Positions 1 through 8,200 are shown, counted from the first letter of the stretch. The stretch is DNA of 14,465 nucleotides from an uncultured Bacteroidales bacterium (GCA_905236955.1 CAJOQW010000118.1:1-14465), one strand, 5' to 3'. Notes: generated from the sequence alone by a model not told the origin. Program-made: numbers and translations.

Positions 1-798
1 CAGATGCGCTACAATGCCGCCAAGGCTTCAGAGCTCGACCTCACCAGGGCCAAGACCGCGGTTGCCAATGCGGTGCCAAACCTTTACGAGAGCGAGAATG
101 CAATCTATCTGAGCCTGTGGCAGCTCAAGGCCCTCATGGGGGTGGACCTAGACATGGCGATAGACGTCGCGGACTCCCTGATGAACTATACCGGCAGCAT
201 GGCCTATATGGAACCGGACGAAATAGGTCTCGATGGGAATTCCACCCTCAGGCAGCTCCAGATCCAGGCCGAGCAGCTGGCAGGCAGCATCAAGCTCCAG
301 CAATACGCGAACCTGCCTTCCCTGGCCCTGTCTTTCAGCGCCAGCGCCAACGCCATGGAGAACGAACTCCGTTTCAGCGAGTACAACTGGCATCCTTATT
401 CCACCATCGGCCTCAGCCTCAGCATCCCGATCTTCTCGGGCGGGAAGACGCTCCAGTCGGTGCGTCAGGCCAGGGTGCAGCAGCAGGAACTCGACCTCCA
501 GCGCGAAAATACCGAGAGGAACCTTCGCGTGGGCATACGGCAGAACCTGAACACCATGGAGACCGCCACCCGCAGCTACAACTCGGCGCTGGAGGCCCTG
601 AAGAGCGCCAAAAAGGCCTATGACATAGCGTACAAGAGCTATCAGGTGGGCCGCAGCACCCTTACCGACCTCAATGACGCGCAACTCGCGCTCACCCAGG
701 CCCAGCTCTCCGTAAGCCAGGCGGTTTATAATTTCCTCGGGGCGAAGGCCGCCCTGGAGCAGACCCTCGGCGCCGACTACAGCATGTACGAAAAATGA
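1..798 (+). CDS. TolC-family outer-membrane efflux channel (5' truncated)
   Basis: This is the C-terminal part, about 265 residues, of an outer-membrane efflux protein. The reading frame is open to the first base of the window, so the start and signal peptide lie upstream and the Met at position 4 is not a real start. The family normally has about 430-470 residues. Visible features are the end of the first repeat, the beta-strand segment LSLSIPIFSGG typical of the second half of OEP domains, a long Gln/Ala/Leu-rich helix, and the conserved YQVGRSTLTDLNDAQ segment followed by a second helix. In the family, trimers of this protein form the outer-membrane beta-barrel and periplasmic tunnel. The stop overlaps the start of the adaptor gene (ATGA), so the two are translationally linked. 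The substrate cannot be read from the sequence. Confidence 0.93.
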   Translation, partial: QMRYNAAKASELDLTRAKTAVANAVPNLYESENAIYLSLWQLKALMGVDLDMAIDVADSLMNYTGSMAYMEPDEIGLDGNSTLRQLQIQAEQLAGSIKLQQYANLPSLALSFSASANAMENELRFSEYNWHPYSTIGLSLSIPIFSGGKTLQSVRQARVQQQELDLQRENTERNLRVGIRQNLNTMETATRSYNSALEALKSAKKAYDIAYKSYQVGRSTLTDLNDAQLALTQAQLSVSQAVYNFLGAKAALEQTLGADYSMYEK

Positions 799-1826
799 AA
801 AAGATATATTTGATGGTTTTTGCGGCCCTTGCAGCGGCCGCTTGCGGAAACAATGGCGGAAAACAGGCGGAAACAGCCCCTCAGCAGCCTGCCGGCATTC
901 CCGCCAACAGGGTAACCGCCACCACGGTGAATCTCAGGACGGTCCCTCAGACAGAGACTTATTCATCTACGGTCCAGGCCTTTGCGGTTAACAACATAGC
1001 CCCGCAAAGTTCCAACCGGATAACAAGGATCAATGTCGATGTGGGCAGTTTCGTCGGACAGGGCCAGGTGCTTGCCGAGATGGACAAGACCCAGCTCACC
1101 CAGCAGAAACTCCAGCTGGGCAACGCCGGGACCGAACTCGGCCGGCTCAGGCAGCTCTACGAACAGGGCGGCCTGTCCCAGAGCGATTTCGAAGCCGCCG
1201 AACTCCAGTACAACGTGGCCAAGGCCGTTTGCGACAATCTCGAGAAGAATACGGTGCTGCGCTCACCGATAAGCGGCGTGGTAACCGCCCGCAACTATGA
1301 TGTGGGGGACATGTACGGCATGGGACAGCCCATATTCACCGTGCAGCAGATCACCCCGGTCAAACTGCTCGTCGGGGTCAGCGAGACAGACTATACCAAG
1401 GTTAAGGTGGGCCAGGAAGTCAGCCTGACGGCCGATGCCCTTCCCGGACAATCTTTTACCGGCAAGGTGCGCAAGATATATCCTACCATGGATGCCGCCA
1501 CCCATACCTTCACGGTGGAATGCCTTGTTCAGAACAGTGACAGGGCTCTCCGTCCCGGGATGTACTGCAAGGTTACCCTGAATTTCGGGGACAATCTGAG
1601 CATAGTCGTGCCCGACGAAGCGGTCGTCAAGCAACTGGGTGCGGGTCAGCGTTATGTATATATCATCCAGGAGGACGGGACCGTGAAGGGGTCCCCCGTC
1701 ACTCTGGGCAAGCACTTCGGCACTTCGTACGAGATACTCTCGGGAGTCGAGGACGGCCAGAGGATAGCCGTCAGCGGGGCTTCCGCCCTCAAGGATGGAG
1801 CGAAGGTGGAAATAGTTGAAAGGTAA
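795..1826 (+). CDS. RND efflux periplasmic adaptor (membrane-fusion protein), lipoprotein
   Basis: The product has 343 residues and begins with a lipoprotein signal (MKKIYLMVFAALAAAAC, Cys17 acylated), so it should be anchored in a membrane and face the periplasm. Residues about 65-95 and 155-185 form the split lipoyl/barrel-sandwich domain (VDVGSFVGQGQVLAEMD and LRSPISGVVTARN). Between them is a short alpha-helical hairpin (about 98-152, with LYEQGGLSQSDFEAA at the turn). Beta-barrel and membrane-proximal domains follow (ALRPGMYCKV, IVVPDEAVV). It belongs to the HlyD/AcrA superfamily and links the inner-membrane pump to the TolC-type channel. It overlaps the upstream gene by 4 bases and sits 6 bases before the pump gene. 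The metal-binding motifs of CusB-type adaptors are not obvious, so a drug or metabolite pump is more likely than a metal pump. Confidence 0.95.
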   Translation: MKKIYLMVFAALAAAACGNNGGKQAETAPQQPAGIPANRVTATTVNLRTVPQTETYSSTVQAFAVNNIAPQSSNRITRINVDVGSFVGQGQVLAEMDKTQLTQQKLQLGNAGTELGRLRQLYEQGGLSQSDFEAAELQYNVAKAVCDNLEKNTVLRSPISGVVTARNYDVGDMYGMGQPIFTVQQITPVKLLVGVSETDYTKVKVGQEVSLTADALPGQSFTGKVRKIYPTMDAATHTFTVECLVQNSDRALRPGMYCKVTLNFGDNLSIVVPDEAVVKQLGAGQRYVYIIQEDGTVKGSPVTLGKHFGTSYEILSGVEDGQRIAVSGASALKDGAKVEIVER

Positions 1827-1832
1827 AGGTTT

Positions 1833-4800
1833 ATGAGCATCTTCAGAACAGCGGTGAACCGTCCGGTGACCACGATCCTGGTGTTCGTGGCTTTCATCGT
1901 ATTCGGCATCTACTCGCTAATCAACACATCCATAGCGCAGTTCCCCGACTTCGACGCCAATGTGGTGATGGTCATGAGTTCCTATCCAGGCGCCAGCGCC
2001 ACGGATGTGGAGAACAACCTCACCAAACTGCTGGAGAACTCCCTGAACGGCGTCGAGAACCTCAAGGACATGACCTCCCGTTCGAGGGAAAACATCGCGA
2101 TCCTCATCCTGGAATTCGAATACGGCACCGACATAGACGTAGCGACGAACGACGTGAGGGACAAACTGGATATGGTGAGCCTGGCCCTGCCGGACGGGGC
2201 CTCCACCCCCTATCTCATGAAGTTCAGCATGGACGACATGCCCATCATGATACTCTCCGCCACGGCGGAGGAGAGTTTCAACGGCCTCGACCGCATCCTG
2301 GACGACCGCGTCACCACCCCTCTCGCCCGTGTGGACGGAGTGGGTACGGTTAACGTGGTGGGTGCCCCAGACCGTGAGATCCAGGTATATTGCGACCCCA
2401 ACAAGCTCGCCGCATACGGCCTCACCATCTCCGGCATATCCGCCACCATAGCCGCCGAGAACAGGAACGTCCCCTCGGGCAGCATCGACATAGGCACCGA
2501 GACTTATTCCCTGCGCATCCAGAAGGAATTCAGGGACCCGATGGAGCTAAACGACATCGTGGTGGGTTACAGCGCCGGGCGCGCGGTTTACCTCAGGGAC
2601 GTGGCCACCATCGTGGACGGTCCCGCCGAAAAGTACCAGGAGTCCTTCACCAACGGCAAGCAGGCCGCCGCCATCACCATCCAGAAGCAGACAGGGGCCA
2701 ATACCGTGGATGTCATAAGGCAGGTCAAGAAGAAACTGGCCCAGATCCAGCCTACGCTTCCGAACGATATCGACATCGTCACGGTTATCGACTCTTCCGA
2801 CAACATCATCAACACCATCATGTCCCTGGTGAGGACCATCCTCATCACGCTCCTGATAGTGATGCTGGTCGTCTATGTCTTCCTGGGCCGCTGGAGGGCC
2901 ACGTTCATCATCGTGACTGCCATCCCGATAGCCCTGATGGGTTCGCTCATATATCTTCTGGCGACTGGGAACACACTGAACATCATCTCCATGTCGGCGC
3001 TTTCCATCGCGATCGGCATGGTGGTTGACAATTCCATAGTGGTGCTCGAGAACATCTCCCGCCACATGGACCGCGGAGAAAGGAGGAAGGAGGCGGCCGT
3101 CAACGGCACTTCCGAGGTGGCAGGCTCGATATTGGGCTCCACCCTCACCACCCTCTGCGTCTTCCTTCCCCTTACCATGATCAAGGGCATGGCCGGCATC
3201 ATGTTCAAGCAGCTTGGCTGGATAGTGAGCATAATCATGATAGTATCCACGGCCGCCGCCCTTACGCTGGTGCCTGTGATGGCATCGAAGATGCTCAGCG
3301 CCCAGGCAAAGGAAGGAAAATTGCATAAAAAGCTGTTCGGCCCCATCGAAAGGGGGCTGGAAGCCCTTTCCAACTGGTATTCCAAGATAGTCCGCTGGTG
3401 CGTGACCCACAGGAAGACCGTGACCCTCGGCGCACTCGTGCTCATACTGGCCGTTTTGTTCCTGCTGGTTCCGGGAATGAAAACGGGCTTCTTCCCCAAC
3501 TCCGACTCGGGACGTGTTTCGGTCAGCGTGGAACTCCCTGTCGGCACCGAGCAGAGCGTTACCGGTGATTTCGCCCATCAGCTGTACGAGCGTTTCAGGA
3601 GCGAGATTCCCGAAATCAAGGTCTTCGAATACCGTTTCGGCCAGGCGGATTCCGACAATGCGATGGCGAGTTCCCGTTCCAACGGCTCATATCTCATCAG
3701 CATGAACATAAATCTCGGAAGCATGGAGGACCGCAGCCGTTCCACCTCCGAAATAGCCAACATCATACGTGCCGACCTCGCCGAATATCCCGAGATCAAG
3801 CGTGCCCAGGTCAGCGAGGGCGGAGGCGGAGTGGGCGGTGCCACCACCGTGTCCCTGGAAATCTACGGCTACGACTTCGACGAGACCGACCGCGTCGCCC
3901 GCGAGATGCAGCAGAAAATGCTCGCCAGCGGGAACTTCGTCCAGGTCGTGCTGAGCCGCGACGAATATACTCCGGAATACCAGGTTGACTTCGACCGCGA
4001 GAAACTGGCCATCAACGGGCTGAATTCCACTACCGCCGCCAGTGCCTTCAGCGCTGCGATGAGCGGGTCGGTGAGTTCTTTCTACCGTGAAGAAGGCGAC
4101 GAATACAATATCCGCGTACGTTATCTCAAACAGTTCCGCTCCAGCGTTGAGGACATAGAGAACGCCATCCTCACCACACCCATGGGCAACCAGATCAGGG
4201 TGAAGGAACTGGGTACCGTGGTAGAGACCAAGGTGCCGCCCACCATCGAGCGCAAGAACCGCGAGCGTTATATTACCGTCACGGGTATCACCGCCAGGGG
4301 GGTCGCCATGAGCGACGGCGTCACAAGTGTCCGGGACATACTCAAGACCGTGAACGTCCCCCTCAACATTACCACCGAGCTGTCCGGCGACTTCGAGAAC
4401 CGCCAGGAGATGATGGGAGACCTCATGACCCTTCTCCTGCTCATCCTCATCCTGGTGTACATGGTGATGGCCGCACAGTTCGAGAGCTTCGTCAACCCCT
4501 TCGTCATCATGTTCAGCGTACCCTTCGGGTTCATGGGCGTGCTCATAGGCCTGCGTCTTACCGGAACCACCTTCGACATCATGTCGATGATAGGTTTGCT
4601 GATCCTTATCGGTATCGTGGTCAACAACGGCATCGTGCTCATCGACTACATCAACCTCATGAGGGAGAGGGGAATGGGCGTGATCGAAGCAGTGGTGACT
4701 TCTGCCCGCAGCCGCCTGAGGCCGATCCTCATGACCACCCTCACCACCGTCATAGGCATGCTGCCGCTTGCCCTGGGCAGGGGAGAAGGAAGCGAGATGT

Positions 4801-4946
4801 GGCGGTCGCTGGGTATGACCGTAGCGTGGGGCCTTACCTTCTCGACCATAGTGACGCTGGTACTCATCCCCACCATCTATTGTATCTTCGCCACCAGGCA
4901 GGAGAGACGCAGGAACCGTAAACTCCAAGCAGCCAAAGCAAAATGA
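1833..4946 (+). CDS. RND efflux transporter, inner-membrane pump (AcrB/SwrC-like)
   Basis: A full-length 1037-residue resistance-nodulation-division transporter, the proton-driven engine of the tripartite pump. It has the usual duplicated architecture: TM1 at about 10-31, a large periplasmic loop, TM2-TM6 from about 333, a second half starting near residue 530, and TM8-TM12 at about 868-1020. The N-terminal pattern NRPVTTI...IAQFPDFDA is typical of the HAE1 group. In TM4 the AcrB proton-relay pair Asp407-Asp408 corresponds to Asp399-Asn400 (VVDNSIVVLEN). In TM10 the AcrB Lys940 position is Asn931 (IVVNNGIVLIDY). From memory, this combination is shared with SwrC-type and many Bacteroidetes pumps, so it marks a subfamily rather than a defect. 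The stop overlaps the next start (ATGA). Long antisense frames here are composition shadows. Confidence 0.96.
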   Translation: MSIFRTAVNRPVTTILVFVAFIVFGIYSLINTSIAQFPDFDANVVMVMSSYPGASATDVENNLTKLLENSLNGVENLKDMTSRSRENIAILILEFEYGTDIDVATNDVRDKLDMVSLALPDGASTPYLMKFSMDDMPIMILSATAEESFNGLDRILDDRVTTPLARVDGVGTVNVVGAPDREIQVYCDPNKLAAYGLTISGISATIAAENRNVPSGSIDIGTETYSLRIQKEFRDPMELNDIVVGYSAGRAVYLRDVATIVDGPAEKYQESFTNGKQAAAITIQKQTGANTVDVIRQVKKKLAQIQPTLPNDIDIVTVIDSSDNIINTIMSLVRTILITLLIVMLVVYVFLGRWRATFIIVTAIPIALMGSLIYLLATGNTLNIISMSALSIAIGMVVDNSIVVLENISRHMDRGERRKEAAVNGTSEVAGSILGSTLTTLCVFLPLTMIKGMAGIMFKQLGWIVSIIMIVSTAAALTLVPVMASKMLSAQAKEGKLHKKLFGPIERGLEALSNWYSKIVRWCVTHRKTVTLGALVLILAVLFLLVPGMKTGFFPNSDSGRVSVSVELPVGTEQSVTGDFAHQLYERFRSEIPEIKVFEYRFGQADSDNAMASSRSNGSYLISMNINLGSMEDRSRSTSEIANIIRADLAEYPEIKRAQVSEGGGGVGGATTVSLEIYGYDFDETDRVAREMQQKMLASGNFVQVVLSRDEYTPEYQVDFDREKLAINGLNSTTAASAFSAAMSGSVSSFYREEGDEYNIRVRYLKQFRSSVEDIENAILTTPMGNQIRVKELGTVVETKVPPTIERKNRERYITVTGITARGVAMSDGVTSVRDILKTVNVPLNITTELSGDFENRQEMMGDLMTLLLLILILVYMVMAAQFESFVNPFVIMFSVPFGFMGVLIGLRLTGTTFDIMSMIGLLILIGIVVNNGIVLIDYINLMRERGMGVIEAVVTSARSRLRPILMTTLTTVIGMLPLALGRGEGSEMWRSLGMTVAWGLTFSTIVTLVLIPTIYCIFATRQERRRNRKLQAAKAK

Positions 4947-5239
4947 AAGCAGTGTTCATAACATATTCCCAGGCGTACAACGAGGAAATCGTCGATGTGC
5001 TCGACTCCTTCGGCCAGAGGGGCTTCACCCGCTGGACCGATGTCGGCGGACGCGGCAGCGTCGACGGGCTTCCCCATTACGGTAACCATACCTGGCCGGA
5101 AATCAACCAGGCCATCATCACTTTCGTGGAGGACGACGCCAAGGCGGCGGATCTGATACGTTCCCTCAAGGAACTCGACGGCAAGTCCCCGGACCTGGGT
5201 CTGAGGGCGTTTGCATGGAATGTCGAGAATTATTTTTAA
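4943..5239 (+). CDS. PG0541-family transporter-associated small protein (PII-like)
   Basis: A 98-residue soluble protein without signal peptide or membrane segment. I recognise it as the PG0541 family, small proteins encoded next to RND pumps in Bacteroidetes. The predicted order of elements is beta (MKAVFITYS), helix (about 13-26), beta (28-35), a Gly/His/Trp-rich loop (about 36-51, with His45, His49 and Trp51), beta (INQAIITFVED), helix (67-78) and beta (LGLRAFAWNVENYF). This beta-alpha-beta-beta-alpha-beta order fits a ferredoxin-like or PII-like fold, in which the loop would correspond to the T-loop that binds ligands or partners. It overlaps the pump gene by 4 bases, so it is made with the pump. 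Its function is not established. A ligand-sensing regulator of pump activity is inference, by analogy with small PII-like and DUF3240 proteins beside other transporters. Confidence 0.85.
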   Translation: MKAVFITYSQAYNEEIVDVLDSFGQRGFTRWTDVGGRGSVDGLPHYGNHTWPEINQAIITFVEDDAKAADLIRSLKELDGKSPDLGLRAFAWNVENYF

Positions 5240-5244
5240 CTTTG
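5210..5244 (+). promoter_or_regulatory. Candidate Bacteroidetes promoter for the trxA-led run
   Basis: A perfect TAnnTTTG match (TAACTTTG, 5237-5244) lies 27 bases before the trxA start, and a TTTG at 5210-5213 lies 23 bases upstream of it. The Bacteroides -33/-7 consensus prefers a spacing nearer 19-21, so the -33 element is at the upper limit. The TAA inside the -7 box is also the stop codon of the PG0541-type gene. The following sequence is markedly A+T-rich compared with its surroundings. A start of transcription near 5250 would leave a leader of roughly 20 bases. Confidence 0.5.
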
Positions 5245-5271
5245 TAAGTATACTTAAACCAAATATATATC

Positions 5272-5583
5272 ATGCAAGTAGTAACAGATACCAATTTCCA
5301 GGAGATTCTCGACTCCGCCAAAGTGACCCTCGTCGATTTCTGGGCAACCTGGTGCGGCCCCTGCAGGATGCTGGCACCTACCGTTGACGAAATCGCACAA
5401 GAATATGAAGGTCGCGTAGCCGTTGCCAAGTGCAATGTGGACGACCAGGAAGACATAGCCGTAAAGTACGGGATCCGCAGCATCCCGACCCTCATCTTCT
5501 TCAAGGATGGCCAGCTCGCCGACAAGACCGTAGGAGTCGTCAGCAAAGCCGAAATCGAAAAGAAGCTGAACGCTCTTCTGTAA
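5272..5583 (+). CDS. trxA: Thioredoxin
   Basis: A 103-residue classical cytoplasmic thioredoxin, the normal length for TrxA, with no signal peptide. The redox centre WCGPC is at residues 27-31 in the context VDFWATWCGPCRM. The cis-proline loop is SIPTLIFF, followed by the usual FKDGQ turn. It reduces disulfides in cytoplasmic proteins such as ribonucleotide reductase and peroxiredoxins, and is itself recharged by thioredoxin reductase, which is not in this window. It is the first gene after a 32-base A+T-rich gap containing a promoter-like sequence, and its stop is one base from the next start, so it probably heads a transcript. Confidence 0.96.
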   Translation: MQVVTDTNFQEILDSAKVTLVDFWATWCGPCRMLAPTVDEIAQEYEGRVAVAKCNVDDQEDIAVKYGIRSIPTLIFFKDGQLADKTVGVVSKAEIEKKLNALL

Positions 5584-5584
5584 A

Positions 5585-6220
5585 ATGAAGAGGTTGTTGA
5601 CTGTACTTCTCGCAGCAACCGTTTCCGCAAGCGCTTTCGCGCAGGTAGGTATAGTTGCCGGCGTCACCTCCACCGCCACGGACATCAAGTCCGCGGTGGT
5701 TCAGGCTTCCGACATCACCCAGTATCACATAGGCTTGATGTACAGGATGCGTTTCGGACTGTTCGGCATCCAACCCGGTCTTGTATATAACATCAAGGGC
5801 TTGAGGCTCAATGAAATAACCAACATCAACGACCTTAAGGCAAATTTCAAGACCGGCTTCTTCGAGTTCCCGGTACAGGTGCAGGCCGGCTTCAATCTGG
5901 CTGGTTTCAGGCCATACGTTTTTGCAGAGCCCTTCCTGGGCTATGCGGTGACGAACGACAGCGACGTGACATCTTCGGTACAGGAGCCGGAAAAAAGCAG
6001 CGGCGACTGGAACAAGCTCCGAAACCGTCTCGAGTACGGAGTGGGCTTGGGAGGGGGGATAGACCTCTTCAACACCATCCAGATATCGCTCCGCTATTTT
6101 TGGAACATGGGCCCGCTCTACGACGAGAACCAGCTCAACGCCTCCCTTAAGGGTATCGCGGCCACGGTATCCCAGGAGAAGTGCTCCGGGATAATGGCTT
6201 CGATCGCTTTCTTCTTCTAG
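5585..6220 (+). CDS. Outer-membrane beta-barrel protein, PorT-type
   Basis: A 211-residue exported protein with a clear Sec signal peptide (MKRLLTVLLAATVSASAFAQ, cleavage probably after Ala19 or Gln20). The mature part alternates aromatic and polar residues in short strands separated by turns (for example MRFGLFGIQPGLVYNIKG, FRPYVFAEPFLGYAVT and LEYGVGLGGGIDLF). It ends in phenylalanine (SIAFFF), the usual C-terminal signature of outer-membrane barrels recognised by BamA. The pattern fits the PF13568 outer-membrane beta-barrel family (annotated as porin or PorT family) of about 8 strands. Such proteins are common in Bacteroidetes and mostly have no known substrate. The gap to trxA is a single base and to the next gene four bases. 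The physiological role is unknown. Confidence 0.85.
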   Translation: MKRLLTVLLAATVSASAFAQVGIVAGVTSTATDIKSAVVQASDITQYHIGLMYRMRFGLFGIQPGLVYNIKGLRLNEITNINDLKANFKTGFFEFPVQVQAGFNLAGFRPYVFAEPFLGYAVTNDSDVTSSVQEPEKSSGDWNKLRNRLEYGVGLGGGIDLFNTIQISLRYFWNMGPLYDENQLNASLKGIAATVSQEKCSGIMASIAFFF

Positions 6221-6224
6221 AAAA

Positions 6225-7193
6225 GTGAGTCACTCAGCTTTAAACGGCATCCTCGGGAAAGACATCGAGGCGGTTAGGGGCATTATATGCGACCGCCTTT
6301 CTTCCGATGTGTCCATGCTCGAAGGGCTTAACCACGATTTGCTCGGGAATTCCGGGAAGATGGCAAGGCCCAGGTTGTGCCTTATGTTGTCCAGGGCCTG
6401 CGGAGGCGGTGTCACCGAAGACACCAGGAAATTGTCAGCCGCCCTGGAACTTCTACATAACGCATCGCTCCTGCACGACGACGTGGCGGACGGCAGCGAT
6501 ACGCGCCGCGGTATTCCGACAGTATCCAGTCTGTATGGCCCGGTCCCCTCTGTGCTGATGGGGGATTTCTGGCTTTCCCGCACCCTTTCCCTGCTTTTGG
6601 AGACAGCGGATCCGGAATGGGCCCTGAGGGCATTCGCCAAGACTTTGAACGACCTCTCCGAGGGAGAGTTGTTCCAGCAGGAGAAGGCCTTCACCTGCGA
6701 TACCTCGGAAAGTGATTATGAGCGCATAATCTATTGCAAGACAGCATCCCTGTTCGAGTTGTCGGCATCATGCGGGGCCAAGTCCTCCGCAGCGGACAAG
6801 GATCTTTCCGAAGCAGCCGCCTGTTATGGGAAATCTCTCGGGATGGCCTTCCAGATAAGGGATGACATCCTCGATTATATCGGAGGCGACACCGGGAAAC
6901 CATCAGGCCTGGACCTGAAGGAAAAGAAAATCACCCTGCCTCTCCTCGGGGTCCTGAAAGGCTCTCCAAGGGGAAATGAAATACGCAGGATGGTCTCGTC
7001 CCTGGGCGAAAACCCCGACTGTGCAGGGGAAATCCGTACCATGGTGCTGGCTGGGGGCGGAGTGGAATATGCGATGGAGCGGGTGAGGAGATATACCCGC
7101 GATGCCATCGAAGCGCTCCATGTACTGCCCGTATCCCACGAAAGGGATTTCCTCGAAGAAATGGCAAGGGTAAACGAATACCGTACGAGATGA
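6225..7193 (+). CDS. Long-chain polyprenyl diphosphate synthase
   Basis: A 322-residue trans-isoprenyl diphosphate synthase, which condenses isopentenyl diphosphate onto allylic primers. The first Asp-rich motif is DDVAD (85-89, in LLHDDVADGSDTRRG) and the second is DDILD (213-217, in FQIRDDILDY). Residues Ala80 and Ser81 just before the first motif are small, which in this family allows a long chain, so the likely product is the menaquinone side-chain precursor (inference). The usual GGKRLRP substrate-binding segment reads SGKMARP (43-49), keeping the Lys and second Arg but losing the first. The start is GTG at 6225; the next in-frame ATG, at 6315, would remove conserved N-terminal helix, so GTG is preferred. 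It overlaps holB by 4 bases. Confidence 0.93.
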   Translation: MSHSALNGILGKDIEAVRGIICDRLSSDVSMLEGLNHDLLGNSGKMARPRLCLMLSRACGGGVTEDTRKLSAALELLHNASLLHDDVADGSDTRRGIPTVSSLYGPVPSVLMGDFWLSRTLSLLLETADPEWALRAFAKTLNDLSEGELFQQEKAFTCDTSESDYERIIYCKTASLFELSASCGAKSSAADKDLSEAAACYGKSLGMAFQIRDDILDYIGGDTGKPSGLDLKEKKITLPLLGVLKGSPRGNEIRRMVSSLGENPDCAGEIRTMVLAGGGVEYAMERVRRYTRDAIEALHVLPVSHERDFLEEMARVNEYRTR

Positions 7194-8200
7194 GATTCGC
7201 GGATATTACAGGCAACGCCCCGGTAGCCGGGGCCCTGGCCGGGATGGTTGATTCCGGCAGGATATCCCATGCCATCCTCCTCCACGAGAACGACGGAGGG
7301 GGTGCGTTCCCGCTCGCAATGGCGTTCCTGCAATATCTTTACTGCCCTTCCCGCAGCGGCGGGGATTCCTGCGGGGTGTGTCCGCATTGCAACAAGATGG
7401 GGAAACTGATCCACCCGGACGTACATTTCGTATTCCCGGTGGTGCTTCCCTCATCCTCGGCGCAGGCGGAGTCCTCCCCGTCGGAACGCTTCCTCACGGA
7501 GTTCCGCGCCCTTGTGCTCGGCAATCCCGCATTCAAGGAGCAGGATCTCTATACCGCACTGGAATTCGAAGGGAAGAATCCGGTCATAGGGGTGGCCGAG
7601 GCGAATGCCCTCCTCCGCACCCTCGGGCTCCACTCCCTTGAGGGCGGGTATACCGCCGCCGTGATATACCTTCCCGAAAGGATGAATCCCCAGGCAGCCA
7701 ACAAGCTCCTGAAGATGCTGGAAGAGCCCCCGGCACAGACTGTTTTCGTACTCGTCACCCATACCCCCGAAAAACTTCTTCCGACCATAGTTTCCCGCTG
7801 CCAGATGTTCAGGGTGGCCTCTTCGCCCGTATCCGCAGCCGCTTCCTATGATGACGGAGGCCTCCTTGACGCCCTCATGGACGCTCTCTTGTCAAAGGAC
7901 CTCTCCGCCGCCCTTACGGCGGGCGAACGCATGGCCGCACTTCCTTCCAGGGAGAGCGCGAAAGGGTTCTGCAGATTCGCATCCGAGAGGTTCCGCCGGA
8001 TTTTCCTGCTCCAGCAGGGGCTCGGCTCGCTGGTCCCTGAAGACGACGACTCTGCGCGCAGATGGGCGGCCTCGGTCAGGAAGACCTTCCCCCGCAAGGC
8101 CATGGATGTGCTGGACCGCACCGTGCGCCGTATAGACCGCAATGTAAATCTCAAGATCCTGTTCACCGACCTGGTGGACCGGCTGTTTTTGAATATTTAG
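7190..8200 (+). CDS. holB: DNA polymerase III subunit delta' (clamp loader)
   Basis: A 336-residue clamp-loader subunit that helps load the sliding clamp onto DNA. The zinc-binding cysteines Cys52, Cys61, Cys64 and Cys67 are present (SCGVCPHCNKMGK). The box-V-like segment AAVIYLPERMNPQAANKLL is followed by KMLEEPP, and the SRC motif is in TIVSRCQMF. The P-loop position reads HENDGGGAFPLA and has lost the GK[ST] core, so ATP binding is not expected, as in E. coli delta'. A hydrophilic Ser/Ala insert (about residues 86-97) is typical of Bacteroidetes homologues. It overlaps the upstream gene by 4 bases and abuts ricT directly, an order also known from Bacillus (holB-yaaT). Confidence 0.93.
   Translation: MRFADITGNAPVAGALAGMVDSGRISHAILLHENDGGGAFPLAMAFLQYLYCPSRSGGDSCGVCPHCNKMGKLIHPDVHFVFPVVLPSSSAQAESSPSERFLTEFRALVLGNPAFKEQDLYTALEFEGKNPVIGVAEANALLRTLGLHSLEGGYTAAVIYLPERMNPQAANKLLKMLEEPPAQTVFVLVTHTPEKLLPTIVSRCQMFRVASSPVSAAASYDDGGLLDALMDALLSKDLSAALTAGERMAALPSRESAKGFCRFASERFRRIFLLQQGLGSLVPEDDDSARRWAASVRKTFPRKAMDVLDRTVRRIDRNVNLKILFTDLVDRLFLNI

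Noticed and set aside
2547..3578. 343-codon antisense open frame in the first half of the pump gene
   Set aside because: Same His/Asp/Gly-rich shadow composition and no start signal or domain; the sense frame is a clear full-length RND protein.
3687..4928. 413-codon open frame antisense to the RND pump gene
   Set aside because: The translation is extremely rich in His, Glu, Asp and Gly, has no recognisable domain, and exactly mirrors the codon pattern of the pump gene on the other strand. It is a composition shadow.
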